Positions 25,264-34,048 of a stretch of DNA of 64,000 nucleotides are shown piece after piece. The notes beneath the pieces were generated by a model, which had not been told where the DNA came from, ran no database searches, and saw only the letters and a program-made list of their open reading frames with translations. How positions within the stretch are numbered: position 1 is the stretch's first letter; every line of letters starts with the position of its first letter. This DNA is from Ferdinandcohnia sp036962685 (GTDB taxonomy: Bacteria; Bacillota; Bacilli; Bacillales; Bacillaceae_L): the NCBI RefSeq assembly GCF_036962685.1, contig NZ_JBALOP010000007.1:1-64000 (forward strand), given 5' to 3'. The translations under genes were made by a program, and so were the position numbers.

Positions 25264-25851
25264 TTGGATGATACAATGACACTGTTGTTCGTTTTTATTG
25301 AATCCACTGGACTGCTGGCACCCGTTATTTTTATAGGGATACATCTTATCCGGCCGTTCTTTTTTATACCGGTGCCAGTCATATGTATCGTCGGAGGAAT
25401 TTTGTTTGGGTCCGCTTTTGGAACAATCTATTCCCTAATAGGCTTAACCATGCTCAGCATTCTTTTTTATTTTTTATATAGGCAGGTTCCGAAGTTGTCA
25501 AAAAAAATAAATCTACTCAAGCAAAAATGGTTAGGCGACAAAGTGAATTTTACCATTGGGCAAATTGCAATCTTACGTCTTATTCCTGTTATTAATTTTC
25601 ATCTTTTATCCTTATGTATCATCGATGTCACAAGAAACTTTCGAGAATATGCCAAAGGCTCCTTCATTTCAAATATCCCTGTAGCTCTTCTCTACACCGT
25701 TTTTGGTCAATTTATCCGTGAATTCTCTACAACTGTGATTCTCGCGATACTTCTTGCACTTACTCTCTTGTTCTATCTATTAAGAGAAAAACAAGTCATT
25801 ATTAAATGGCATGAATTTTTTAATTCTAAAGCAGATAGGTCTTATCAATAA
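25264..25851 (+). CDS. VTT/DedA-like (TVP38/TMEM64) membrane protein
   Basis: A 195-residue polytopic protein with about five hydrophobic segments. The VTT-domain pattern is visible: VICIVGGILFGSAFGTIYSLIGL (about 38-60) and the second re-entrant-like part ILRLIPVINFHLLSLCIIDVTRNFREYAKGSFI (about 102-134). Members move or scramble lipids, but no substrate is known for bacterial TVP38 homologues. It starts at TTG 25264 with GAGGTGAG 8 nt upstream. It converges on ysdB with a shared terminator. Confidence 0.72.
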   Translation: MDDTMTLLFVFIESTGLLAPVIFIGIHLIRPFFFIPVPVICIVGGILFGSAFGTIYSLIGLTMLSILFYFLYRQVPKLSKKINLLKQKWLGDKVNFTIGQIAILRLIPVINFHLLSLCIIDVTRNFREYAKGSFISNIPVALLYTVFGQFIREFSTTVILAILLALTLLFYLLREKQVIIKWHEFFNSKADRSYQ

Positions 25852-25854
25852 AAT

Positions 25855-25893
25855 AAAAAACAGTCATGAAATCATCGTTCACGACTGTTTTCC
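25855..25893. terminator. Bidirectional terminator between the VTT gene and ysdB
   Basis: AAAACAGTC...GACTGTTTT is flanked by A-rich sequence on the left and T-rich sequence on the right, so it serves both convergent genes. Confidence 0.75.
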
Positions 25894-26267
25894 TTTATGA
25901 GTTCTTTTATCGGGCTCTTCCAATCAATTTTAGCATGAGGATACACTTCACTAATTCTACGTTCAATGTACTGGAAATCTGTGTAGGTTAATCCCTTAAG
26001 ATTGTCTTTTTTTGCCCAAACAAAGATGGAGACAACCTCAAACGATTTCTGTGTAGATCCTAAATATTTTTCCCCTTCAAATAAAACGCCCTTATACGTT
26101 AATAAAAAATTTTTATGGACATTTGCCTGGTCATCAAGCCAGTAAAATTCTCGTTTTTCTTGAGCGAGCTCAAGCTTCCTCTTTGGATTCAGAACGTACT
26201 TGAAGATCCGATATAATAAAAAAATGATTAAAAGTATGATGACAAAACGAATAAGTAGGACAAACAT
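25872..26267 (-). CDS. ysdB: YsdB-like membrane-anchored protein
   Basis: A 131-residue protein with one N-terminal TM (about 3-21) and a basic then soluble cytosolic part (EFYWLDDQANVHKNFLLTYKGVLFEGEKYLG, about 41-71). Length and pattern fit B. subtilis YsdB (130 residues), implicated in the sigma-W regulatory pathway. Start ATG 26267 has GGAGGGAG upstream and fits the family; the longer upstream frame does not. It lies on the strand opposite its neighbours. Confidence 0.75.
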   Translation of the reverse strand: MFVLLIRFVIILLIIFLLYRIFKYVLNPKRKLELAQEKREFYWLDDQANVHKNFLLTYKGVLFEGEKYLGSTQKSFEVVSIFVWAKKDNLKGLTYTDFQYIERRISEVYPHAKIDWKSPIKELIKENSRER

Positions 26268-26376
26268 AAGGGGACTCCCTCCATTTTTAATCTGCCAACA
26301 TATACGAATTACCTCCCCAAAAGGTTTCAAGTTATTAAAAATTTGTTATAATTTTTTCCTAGAGGAGGATTTTTAC

Positions 26377-26814
26377 ATGACATACAACTTAAAAGTAATG
26401 CTCCTAAACAAGGATGCAAGGCTTCCGTTGCAAGCAAATCCAGGTGATGCGGGCTTAGATTTATTCTCTGCCGAAGAAAAAATAATTAAACCAGGTGAAG
26501 CTGGGTTAATTAAGACGGGAATTAAAATAGAACTGCCACCTGGAACCGAAGCACAAGTTAGACCAAGAAGTGGCTTAGCACTTAAACATTCGGTAACAGT
26601 TTTAAATAGTCCTGGAACAATTGACGAGGGATACCGTGGGGAAATTGCGGTCATCTTAATTAATCATGGAAAAAATGACTTTGTAGTGGAAAAACAAATG
26701 CGGATTGCACAAATGGTGATTGCCGAAGTAGCTCAGGTAAACTTGCTGCAGGTTGAGGAAGTGACATCTTCTGAAAGAGGAGAAGGCGGATTTGGTTCAA
26801 GTGGGACGAAATAA
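26377..26814 (+). CDS. dut: Deoxyuridine 5'-triphosphate nucleotidohydrolase
   Basis: Trimeric dUTPase that hydrolyses dUTP to dUMP, preventing uracil incorporation and feeding dTMP synthesis. The 145-residue protein contains the five motifs: NPGDAGLDLFS (1), RPRSGLALK (2), GTIDEGYRGEIAV (3), RIAQMVIAEV (4) and the glycine-rich C-terminus SSERGEGGFGSSGTK (5) that closes the site. ATG 26377 follows AGAGGAGG. It is monocistronic between ysdB and the M42 peptidase. Confidence 0.95.
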   Translation: MTYNLKVMLLNKDARLPLQANPGDAGLDLFSAEEKIIKPGEAGLIKTGIKIELPPGTEAQVRPRSGLALKHSVTVLNSPGTIDEGYRGEIAVILINHGKNDFVVEKQMRIAQMVIAEVAQVNLLQVEEVTSSERGEGGFGSSGTK

Positions 26815-26894
26815 TATGGAGACAAAATTGCCCAATTGCCACTATTTTCTGTATAATGAAATGGTCAAATTAACGAAAGTTAGGTGTTGGGAAA

Positions 26895-27980
26895 ATGGCA
26901 AAGCTTGATGAAACATTAACGATGCTAAAAGATCTTACCGATGCAAAGGGTATTCCTGGTAATGAACGAGAGCCTCGTGAAGTCATGAAAAAATACATAA
27001 CTCCATATTCTGATGAAATTTCGTTCGATGGATTAGGAAGCTTAATTGCGAAAAAAGAAGGAAATGCAACAGGTCCGAAGATTATGATTTCTGGACATTT
27101 AGATGAAGTCGGTTTCATGGTAACACAGATTGATGAAAAAGGATTTTTACGTTTTCAAACAGTTGGTGGCTGGTGGTCACAGGTTATGCTTGCACAACGT
27201 GTAACCATTGTTACTAGTAAAGGGGATATTACCGGTGTAATTGGTTCAAAACCACCACATATTTTATCTGCTGATGCACGTAAGAAGCCTGTTGAAATCA
27301 AAGATATGTTCATCGATATTGGTGCAGCAAGTAGAGAGCAAGCCCTTGAATTTGGGGTGAAGCCTGGTGACCAAGTTGTCCCATATTTCGAATTCACAGT
27401 CATGAATAATGAAAAAATGCTACTTGCAAAAGCATGGGATAACCGTATTGGCTGTGCGATTGCAATCGATGTATTAAAGTATTTAAAAAATGAAGATCAT
27501 CCAAACGTAGTATATGGAGTGGGTTCTGTTCAAGAAGAAGTTGGTCTTCGTGGTGCAAAAACGGCCGCTACAATGATCAAGCCTGATATTGCAATTGCCG
27601 TTGATGTTGGAATTGCAGGTGATACCCCTGGAATTTCAGAAAAAGAAGCATTGAGTAAAATGGGAGAAGGTCCGCAAATCATTTTATATGATGCTTCGAT
27701 GGTTTCCCATAAAGGCCTGCGTGATTTTGTAGTGGGAGTAGCCGATGAAATGAATATTCCATATCAATTTGATGCGATTGCTGGTGGTGGAACGGATGCG
27801 GGAACCATTCACATTACCCTTGAAGGTGTCCCTTCTTTAGCAATTACAATCGCAACACGCTATATTCATTCACATGCCGGTATTCTTCACCGTGATGATT
27901 ATGAAAATGCTGTGAAACTAATTGCTGAAGTAATTAAACGATTAGATGAAAAAACAGTAAATCAAATCAAATACGATTGA
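26895..27980 (+). CDS. ysdC: M42-family glutamyl aminopeptidase / endoglucanase-like hydrolase YsdC
   Basis: Cytosolic dinuclear metallopeptidase of the M42 (tetrahedral aminopeptidase) family. In the 361-residue protein, metal ligands are recognisable in SGHLDEVGFMV (near 68), AWDNRIGCAI (near 180), QEEVGLRGA (near 214), VDVGIAGDTPG (near 236) and the C-terminal THSH-like segment YIHSHAGILHRDD (near 324). It probably trims peptides; substrate preference is unknown. The downstream region is an R3 repeat with an assembly gap. Confidence 0.92.
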   Translation: MAKLDETLTMLKDLTDAKGIPGNEREPREVMKKYITPYSDEISFDGLGSLIAKKEGNATGPKIMISGHLDEVGFMVTQIDEKGFLRFQTVGGWWSQVMLAQRVTIVTSKGDITGVIGSKPPHILSADARKKPVEIKDMFIDIGAASREQALEFGVKPGDQVVPYFEFTVMNNEKMLLAKAWDNRIGCAIAIDVLKYLKNEDHPNVVYGVGSVQEEVGLRGAKTAATMIKPDIAIAVDVGIAGDTPGISEKEALSKMGEGPQIILYDASMVSHKGLRDFVVGVADEMNIPYQFDAIAGGGTDAGTIHITLEGVPSLAITIATRYIHSHAGILHRDDYENAVKLIAEVIKRLDEKTVNQIKYD

Positions 27981-28237
27981 TAATCAAATACGCCTTGGCG
28001 TATTTGCGCCCGATTTTTTAGGCCCACACGNNNNNNNNNNNNNNNNNNNNNNNNNNNNNNNNNNNNNNNNNNNNNNNNNNNNNNNNNNNNNNNNNNNNNN
28101 NNNNNNNNNNNNNNNNNNNNNNNNNNNNNNNNNNNNNNNNNNNNNNNNNNNNNNNNNNNNNNNNNTTCCTCTGAAAAATCGTGGCATCCGCCGGAGGCTT
28201 TAACTTTATTCGGCAGGAACTTCTGCTGAATAAAGTA
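27980..28237 (-). repeat. R3 repeat copy 2, interrupted by an N gap
   Basis: Left end hairpin CAAATACGCC-TTGGCGTATTTG, then GCGCCCGATTTTTTAGGCCCACACG, 135 N, AATCGTGGCATCCGCCGGAGG, and the right end hairpin ACTTTATTCGGCAG...CTGCTGAATAAAGT. It is in reverse orientation relative to the copy at 6851. Confidence 0.8.
28031..28165. other. Assembly gap or mask (135 N)
   Basis: Unresolved bases inside an R3 repeat. Reading frames crossing it are artefacts. Confidence 0.99.
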
Positions 28238-28270
28238 AAAAGCCGATGGTTTATATGTCATCGGCTTTCC
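28238..28270 (-). terminator. Terminator of sspI
   Basis: AAAGCCGATG-(10 nt)-CATCGGCTTT; on the minus strand the stem is followed by a T5 run. Confidence 0.75.
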
Positions 28271-28273
28271 TAA

Positions 28274-28483
28274 TTATTGCTTTAATCCTTGCTCTAAAGT
28301 AGAGAGCATCTCTTGTTTATCCTCTTGGCTTGCATTTTGCCAAATGACTTCAAATAATACTCCTAATCCCGGAAGCATTTTTTCTTCTCCGCTTTGGATT
28401 GCATCTACAATTGTATCTTGCAATTCAGCCTGGGAATTACCCGCGACATTGTGCTTAACAGCATGTCTTAAATTTAAATTCAT
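28274..28483 (-). CDS. sspI: Small acid-soluble spore protein SspI
   Basis: Minor spore-core protein made in the forespore. The 69-residue protein begins MNLNLRHAVKHNVAGNSQAELQDTIVDAIQSGEEKMLPGLGVLFE, the SspI family pattern, and is of standard length. It lies opposite the flanking genes, between the M42 peptidase and ysgA; in B. subtilis sspI also neighbours ysgA. Expression is presumably sigma-G dependent; I did not confirm a promoter. Confidence 0.95.
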   Translation of the reverse strand: MNLNLRHAVKHNVAGNSQAELQDTIVDAIQSGEEKMLPGLGVLFEVIWQNASQEDKQEMLSTLEQGLKQ

Positions 28484-28603
28484 TCACATGCACACCTTTC
28501 CTATGTAACTTTTCTTTAGTATCTTTTACGTTATCTGCCTTTTTTATGTACATTCCATAGGATATAATGGAAAAAGAATCACTAAAAAGGAGCAATTAGG
28601 ACG

Positions 28604-29353
28604 TTGAAGCGAATTGAATCAAATAAAAATCCACAAATCAAACAATGGAAAAAACTACATACGAAAAAAGAACGTGATACATCTGGAACTTTTATGATTG
28701 AAGGATTTCATTTAGTGGAAGAAGCTCTTAAAAGTGATGTAATCATAAAAGAATTGATCATAAGCGAAACGATAGACATCCCATCAAGCTGGAATGTAGA
28801 TAATCGATCTATCACGATTGTGACAGAAAAAATTATGAAAGAAATTAGCGATATGGACACTTCACAAGGAGTCGCTGCGATTTGTGAACAGTATTCTGCA
28901 AAAAAGGGTGGGAGATTCTCTAAGTTGTTATTAGTAGATGCTGTACAGGATCCTGGTAATTTAGGAACAATGATTCGTACTGCTGATGCAGCAGGTATAG
29001 ACGCTGTGATTATTGGTGATGGAAGCGTTGATGTCTATAATTCAAAAGTGGTTCGTTCTACACAGGGCTCAATTTTTCATATACCTATTGTAAAAGCGAA
29101 TTTACATGAAATGATGGATCATCTTAAACAAGATGGTATTAAAATTTATGGGACATCTTTAAGGAATGCAGTTGACTATAAACAAGCTATTGCGGACAGT
29201 TCCTTTGCTTTAATTGTTGGAAATGAAGGCAACGGGGTAGATCCTGAATTACTAGAAAAAACAGACCAAAATTTATACATTCCAATCTACGGAAAAAGCG
29301 AGTCTTTAAATGTTGCTGTAGCAGCGGGGATTTTACTTTATCATTTGCGGTAA
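28604..29353 (+). CDS. ysgA: SpoU/TrmH-type RNA 2'-O-methyltransferase YsgA
   Basis: A 249-residue SPOUT methyltransferase, probably acting on 23S rRNA ribose. An N-terminal L30e-like substrate-binding domain (about 1-95) contains KERDTSGTFMIEGFHLVEEAL. The C-terminal knotted domain has motif 1 VQDPGNLGTMIRTADAAG (about 111-128), motif 2 VGNEGNGVDPELL and motif 3 IPIYGKSESLNVAVAAGILLYH. It starts at TTG 28604 behind AAAAGGAG. The exact target base is unknown. Confidence 0.9.
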   Translation: MKRIESNKNPQIKQWKKLHTKKERDTSGTFMIEGFHLVEEALKSDVIIKELIISETIDIPSSWNVDNRSITIVTEKIMKEISDMDTSQGVAAICEQYSAKKGGRFSKLLLVDAVQDPGNLGTMIRTADAAGIDAVIIGDGSVDVYNSKVVRSTQGSIFHIPIVKANLHEMMDHLKQDGIKIYGTSLRNAVDYKQAIADSSFALIVGNEGNGVDPELLEKTDQNLYIPIYGKSESLNVAVAAGILLYHLR

Positions 29354-29368
29354 AGAGGGGGAAGTAAA

Positions 29369-30073
29369 ATAAACGACTATTTCGGGGGTTCAATTGTAGG
29401 TGAACCGTTTCATTGGTTATCTTTTTCGCATGTTGTGATGCTGGGCTTGCTTTTAATTTCGGGAACTCTGTTATTTCTTTTTAGAGCTAGACCCACTAAA
29501 GGAAAGATCGCAATTCGTTATACTTTGGCATTCTTTTTATTGGGCAGTGAGCTATCTCTCTATATTTGGTATTTGTATACTGGGGTATGGGACCCAATTG
29601 ATTCCCTGCCATTTCAGCTTTGCTCGATTTCATTATTTTTAAGTATCATCATGCTGTTAACGCGAAGCTATTTTTTATTTGAAGTAACTTACTTTTTAGG
29701 TATAGGTGGCGCATTACAAGCAATGCTTACACCAGAGCTTGCTTATGACTTTCCGCATTATCGCTATTTTCACTTTTTTCTAGCTCATATTGCGATTATA
29801 CTAGCAAGCTTGTACATGCTTTGGTACGAAAATTGTAGACCTACTTTCAAATCCATTTGGAAGGCCTTTGCGGGATTAAACGTAATCGCCTTAGTCGTCT
29901 TTTTCATCAACAAAGCAACTGGTGGAAACTATATGTTTCTCGCACACAAACCTATAAACCCAAGTCTAATCGACCTACTCGGACCGTACCCATGGTATAT
30001 GTTATCCTTAGAAATTGTCGCCTTAGTCATGTTTTTTATCCTCTATCTCCCATTTGTACGAAAAAAGAAATAA
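29369..30073 (+). CDS. YwaF-like TIGR02206 integral membrane protein, non-canonical start
   Basis: About 234 residues with seven hydrophobic helices and the hallmark PFQLCSISLFLSI and PHYRYFHFFLAHIAIILASLY segments. The family N-terminus (NDYFGGSIVGEPFHWLSFSH) is encoded in frame upstream of the first usual start (GTG 29435). Its first possible start codon is ATA 29369, only 5-8 nt after AGAGGGGGAAG; the in-frame stop at 29351 excludes anything earlier. Either AUA (or the later AUU) initiates translation or an ATG was lost to mutation or sequencing error. Function unknown. Confidence 0.72.
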   Translation: MNDYFGGSIVGEPFHWLSFSHVVMLGLLLISGTLLFLFRARPTKGKIAIRYTLAFFLLGSELSLYIWYLYTGVWDPIDSLPFQLCSISLFLSIIMLLTRSYFLFEVTYFLGIGGALQAMLTPELAYDFPHYRYFHFFLAHIAIILASLYMLWYENCRPTFKSIWKAFAGLNVIALVVFFINKATGGNYMFLAHKPINPSLIDLLGPYPWYMLSLEIVALVMFFILYLPFVRKKK

Positions 30074-30080
30074 ATTGGGT

Positions 30081-30109
30081 TTGATTTGCGTAACGAAGAT
30101 ACGTATAAT
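30081..30109 (+). promoter_or_regulatory. Sigma-A promoter of the pheS T-box transcript
   Basis: TTGATT (30081-30086), a 17-bp spacer, TATAAT (30104-30109). Confidence 0.8.
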
Positions 30110-30117
30110 ATAATCTA

Positions 30118-30398
30118 TATGCTTTACATATAGGTTAAAAACAATGATTGAGACTAGTACCTTTCCACTCACTATTCAGGAAGAAAATGCCGTGACTGCA
30201 AGCATTTTTATAGAAGAAGAAAGTGAATTCACCTCTTGAGTTGGCACTTAGACCGTCTTTACATAGACGTAAAGGTGTACCGGCATTTGCCGTTATCAAA
30301 ACGAAGTGAACAATTATGATGCCGTAATTGTTAACAAGGGTGGTACCGCGAATCTAAACCTCGTCCCTTTTTTGGGATTGAGGTTTTTTATTTTGTCT
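30118..30398 (+). promoter_or_regulatory. T-box leader controlling pheST
   Basis: The T-box AAGGGTGGTACCGCG (30336-30350) is followed by the terminator AACCTCgtCCC-tttttt-GGGattGAGGTTTTTT (30357-30394). It lies about 145-425 nt upstream of pheS. It should respond to uncharged tRNA-Phe; I could not assign the specifier codon with certainty. Confidence 0.9.
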
Positions 30399-30403
30399 TA
30401 TTG

Positions 30404-30520
30404 TCTAGCTCCAGGTGCCATCGGCTCGAGGTCACAAGCCAATCACTTCGGAAGGCAAAAAGCGCCTTCTGTCAGTGCTCATCTTGTGCTTGTCGCCGAT
30501 GAACGGGCACCTTGCGCTTT
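30404..30520 (+). repeat. Structured dispersed repeat R1, pheS copy
   Basis: 117 bp from TAGCTCCAGGTGCCATCGGC to CACCTTGCGCTTTT. AGGTGCC-ATCGGC pairs with GCCGAT-(6 nt)-GCACCT, CACAAG pairs with CTTGTG, and AAGGC pairs with GCCTT, giving a three-level stem. It occupies the same place as the thrS copy, between T-box terminator and start codon. Confidence 0.82.
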
Positions 30521-30543
30521 TCTAAGAAAAAGGAGGAAAAACC

Positions 30544-31578
30544 ATGCAAGAAAGATTACTTGAGCTGAAAGAAGAAGCTCTTGCAAAAGTAGAAGCTGCA
30601 ACGAATCTTAAAGAATTAAATGATATTCGTGTTGCTTATTTAGGTAAAAAAGGACCTATCACAGAAGTACTAAGAGGAATGGGCAAGCTTTCTGCAGAAG
30701 AGCGCCCAAAAATGGGAGCACTTGTCAATGAAGTGAGAGAGCAAATCACAGAAAAATTAACAGCAAAACAAGAACTTCTTGAAAAAGAAGAAGTCGAACG
30801 AAAATTAGCTACTGAAACAATCGATGTCACACTTCCAGGTAGACCCGTTAAGGTAGGGGGACCTCACCCACTTACTAAAGTAATTGAAGAAATTGAGGAT
30901 TTATTCCTTGGCATGGGTTATTCAATTGCGGAGGGACCTGAAGTAGAGAAGGATTATTACAATTTCGAAGCTTTAAATTTACCAAAGGACCACCCGGCAA
31001 GAGATATGCAGGATTCATTTTATATCACAGAGGATATTCTCCTTCGTACACAAACTTCCCCTGTTCAAGCAAGAACAATGGAAAAGCATGAAGGAAAAGG
31101 ACCTGTAAAAATTATTTGTCCAGGTAAGGTATACCGTCGCGATAATGATGATGCGACCCACTCTCACCAATTCACGCAAATTGAAGGATTGGTTGTCGAT
31201 GAGAACATTCGCATGAGCGATCTTAAGGGTACTTTAAATATTTTTGCGAAGAAAATGTTTGGTGAAGACCGTGAAATACGTCTCCGCCCAAGCTTTTTCC
31301 CATTCACTGAACCTTCCGTAGAGATGGATATCTCTTGCTTTAAATGTGGCGGGGATGGCTGTAATGTATGTAAGAAAACAGGCTGGATTGAAATTTTAGG
31401 TGCGGGTATGGTACATCCAAATGTACTTGAAATGTCTGGCTTTGATTCAAAGAAATATACAGGATTTGCGTTTGGTATGGGCCCAGAGCGTATCGCAATG
31501 TTGAAATATGGAATTGATGATATTCGTCATTTATACACAAATGATAATCGTTTCATCAAACAATTTAATCGGGCTTAA
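30544..31578 (+). CDS. pheS: Phenylalanyl-tRNA synthetase alpha subunit
   Basis: Catalytic subunit of the alpha2-beta2 class II enzyme. The 344-residue protein has an N-terminal coiled-coil tRNA-binding region (about 1-90) and a catalytic core. Recognisable core parts are EGPEVEKDYYNFEALNLP, HPARDMQDSFY, motif 2 CPGKVYRRDNDDATHSHQFTQ and motif 3 GFAFGMGPERIAMLKYGI. ATG 30544 follows AAGGAGG. It is cotranscribed with pheT, 15 nt away. Confidence 0.97.
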   Translation: MQERLLELKEEALAKVEAATNLKELNDIRVAYLGKKGPITEVLRGMGKLSAEERPKMGALVNEVREQITEKLTAKQELLEKEEVERKLATETIDVTLPGRPVKVGGPHPLTKVIEEIEDLFLGMGYSIAEGPEVEKDYYNFEALNLPKDHPARDMQDSFYITEDILLRTQTSPVQARTMEKHEGKGPVKIICPGKVYRRDNDDATHSHQFTQIEGLVVDENIRMSDLKGTLNIFAKKMFGEDREIRLRPSFFPFTEPSVEMDISCFKCGGDGCNVCKKTGWIEILGAGMVHPNVLEMSGFDSKKYTGFAFGMGPERIAMLKYGIDDIRHLYTNDNRFIKQFNRA

Positions 31579-31593
31579 GGAGGGAGTAAGAGA

Positions 31594-34008
31594 ATGTTTG
31601 TTTCGTATAAATGGTTGCAGGAATACGTTGATTTATCAGGTGTAACTGCAGAAGACTTAGCAGAAAAAATCACTAGAAGTGGAATTGAAGTTGAAGGTGT
31701 CGATCATTTAGGTGAAGGCATTAGCGGGATTGTGGTCGGTCACGTTTTAGAATGTGAACAGCATCCAAACGCTGACAAATTGAATAAATGTCTTGTTGAT
31801 TTAGGTGAAGATGAGCCTGTTCAAATTATTTGTGGAGCACCGAACGTTGCAAAGGGACAAAAGGTTGTAGTTGCAAAGGTAGGAGCTGTCTTACCAGGCA
31901 ATTTTAAAATTAAAAAGGCAAAGCTTCGTGGCGAAGAATCAAATGGAATGATTTGTTCTCTTCAAGAGCTTGGCATTGAATCAAAGCTTGTTTCAAAGGA
32001 GTACGCTGAAGGAATCTTTGTATTCCCACATGATGTAGAGCCAGGAGCGGACGCACTTGCTCTATTAAATCTTGATGATAAAGTTCTTGAACTAGGACTA
32101 ACACCAAATCGTGCTGATGCTATGAGTATGATGGGGGTTGCTTATGAGGTCGCGGCTATTTTAGGAAAAGACTTAAAACTTCCACAGCCAAAAGTGAAAA
32201 CCTCAGAGGAAAAAGCGGAAGATTACATTTCGATCTCAGTAGATGCGAAGGAAGACAATCCATTATATGTGGCACGAGTAGTGAAAGATGTAAAAATTGG
32301 TCCATCACCATTATGGCTTCAAACCCGCCTAATGGCAGAAGGTATTCGTCCACATAATAATGTTGTCGATATTACAAATTATATTTTATTAGAATATGGT
32401 CAGCCATTACATGCGTTTGACTATAATCGTCTAGGTTCTAAAGAAATTCTTATAAGACGTGCGAAAAACGGTGAAAAGATTACGACACTAGATAATGCAG
32501 AGCGTACATTAACCGATGAGCATCTCGTGATTACAAATGGAACAGTTCCGGTGGCACTTGCGGGAGTCATGGGTGGAGCTAATTCTGAAGTGAAAAATGA
32601 CACAACAACTGTATTAATCGAGTCTGCTTATTTTACAGGCAGCACAATCCGTAAATCATCTAAAGATCATGGCTTACGCAGTGAGGCTAGTGCTCGTTTT
32701 GAAAAAGGAATTGATCCAAACCGCACTCGAGAAGCAGCAGACCGTGCGGCTGAGCTAATGGCAGAGCTTGCTGGTGGTATTGTGCTTAATGGTGTGGTAG
32801 CAGTTGACACTCTCGATATTCAACCAGTAAATGTATCCGTATCACTTGAGAGAATCAATAAAGTGTTAGGAACTGAAATTACTAAAGAAAAAGTAGAAGA
32901 GATTTTTACAAACCTAAAATTCACATTTACTGTGGATAACGGCGCATTTCATGTTACTGCACCTACACGCAGACCTGACATTACAATTGAAGAAGATTTA
33001 ATCGAGGAAGTTGCAAGGCTTTATGGATATGATGAATTACCAACAACACTTCCTATTGGAGAATCAAACCCAGGAAGATTAACGGACTATCAAGCAAAGC
33101 GCCGTCTAGTTAGAAGATATTTAGAAGGTGTTGGCTTATACCAAAGCATCACATACTCACTAACAAGTGCTGAAAAAGTAAGTAAATACGCACTCGAACT
33201 AAGTGAGCCAATCCGTCTAGCAATGCCAATGAGTGAGGAACGCAGTCAATTAAGATTAAGCATTCTTCCACATTTATTAGAGGTTGTTTCACATGATTTA
33301 GCTCGTCAAATTGATAGTGTGGCTACTTACGAAACGGGCTCTGTCTTCATTACTAGACCAAACCAAGAACTGCCAGAAGAAAAAGAACACTTAGCAATTG
33401 CCCTAACTGGCTCATGGTTATCACCGACATGGCAGGGTGAGAAAAAAGCTGTGGACTTCTATGTGGTGAAAGGAATTTTAGAAGGGCTATTTGAAAAGCT
33501 TGGGCTTGAAAACAGAACTTCATTCCTACAAGCAAGAGTAGAAGGTATGCACCCTGGTCGCACAGCTGCTGTGTTATTAGATAACAAAGAAATTGGGTTT
33601 ATTGGTCAAATTCATCCAAATGTTCAAAAGGACTTAGATTTAACTCCAACTTATGTAGTTGAGTTATCATTAAAGGATGTTTTAGAAGCAGATGTAGAAG
33701 AAATACTCTATCAACCAATTCCACGATTCCCTTCTATGACTCGTGACATTGCACTTGTTGTGGAAAGTGGAGTGGCTGCTGGTGATATGAAACAGGTTAT
33801 TATTGAAGCGGGTGGCAAGCTGCTTCGTGATGTTACAATCTTTGACCTTTATGAAGGAGAGCGTATGGAGCCTGGTAAAAAATCAGTTGCATACTCAATC
33901 AAGTATTTTGATCCAGAGCGCACCTTAACTGAAGAAGAAGTAACAAAAGCACATGAAAAAGTTCTAAAAGCTGTTGCTGAAAAATTCAATGCAACATTGC
34001 GTTCATAA
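31594..34008 (+). CDS. pheT: Phenylalanyl-tRNA synthetase beta subunit
   Basis: Structural and editing subunit. In the 804-residue protein: an N-terminal EMAP-like tRNA-binding domain with HPNADKLNKCLVDLG (about 56-70); B3/B4 editing domain (about 210-390); B5 domain (about 410-480); a degenerate synthetase core with YSLTSAEK and PMSEERSQLRLSILP; and a C-terminal FDX-ACB anticodon-binding domain (PIPRFPSMTRDIALVV, about 708-804). GGAGGGAG precedes the ATG. It converges with rnhC through a shared hairpin terminator. Confidence 0.97.
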   Translation: MFVSYKWLQEYVDLSGVTAEDLAEKITRSGIEVEGVDHLGEGISGIVVGHVLECEQHPNADKLNKCLVDLGEDEPVQIICGAPNVAKGQKVVVAKVGAVLPGNFKIKKAKLRGEESNGMICSLQELGIESKLVSKEYAEGIFVFPHDVEPGADALALLNLDDKVLELGLTPNRADAMSMMGVAYEVAAILGKDLKLPQPKVKTSEEKAEDYISISVDAKEDNPLYVARVVKDVKIGPSPLWLQTRLMAEGIRPHNNVVDITNYILLEYGQPLHAFDYNRLGSKEILIRRAKNGEKITTLDNAERTLTDEHLVITNGTVPVALAGVMGGANSEVKNDTTTVLIESAYFTGSTIRKSSKDHGLRSEASARFEKGIDPNRTREAADRAAELMAELAGGIVLNGVVAVDTLDIQPVNVSVSLERINKVLGTEITKEKVEEIFTNLKFTFTVDNGAFHVTAPTRRPDITIEEDLIEEVARLYGYDELPTTLPIGESNPGRLTDYQAKRRLVRRYLEGVGLYQSITYSLTSAEKVSKYALELSEPIRLAMPMSEERSQLRLSILPHLLEVVSHDLARQIDSVATYETGSVFITRPNQELPEEKEHLAIALTGSWLSPTWQGEKKAVDFYVVKGILEGLFEKLGLENRTSFLQARVEGMHPGRTAAVLLDNKEIGFIGQIHPNVQKDLDLTPTYVVELSLKDVLEADVEEILYQPIPRFPSMTRDIALVVESGVAAGDMKQVIIEAGGKLLRDVTIFDLYEGERMEPGKKSVAYSIKYFDPERTLTEEEVTKAHEKVLKAVAEKFNATLRS

Positions 34009-34048
34009 AAAAATGGAGTGGGTTCATACCCACTCCATTCTTTATACT
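34006..34048. terminator. Bidirectional terminator between pheT and rnhC
   Basis: AATGGAGTGGG-ttcata-CCCACTCCATT, with an A-run on the left and T's on the right. Confidence 0.83.

Noticed and set aside
27962..28261. Open frames through the N gap after the M42 peptidase
   Set aside because: Half of the residues are undefined and the rest translate an R3 repeat.
30306..30563. 85-codon frame before pheS
   Set aside because: It lies in the T-box terminator and R1 repeat and overlaps the pheS start; RNA structure explains the sequence.
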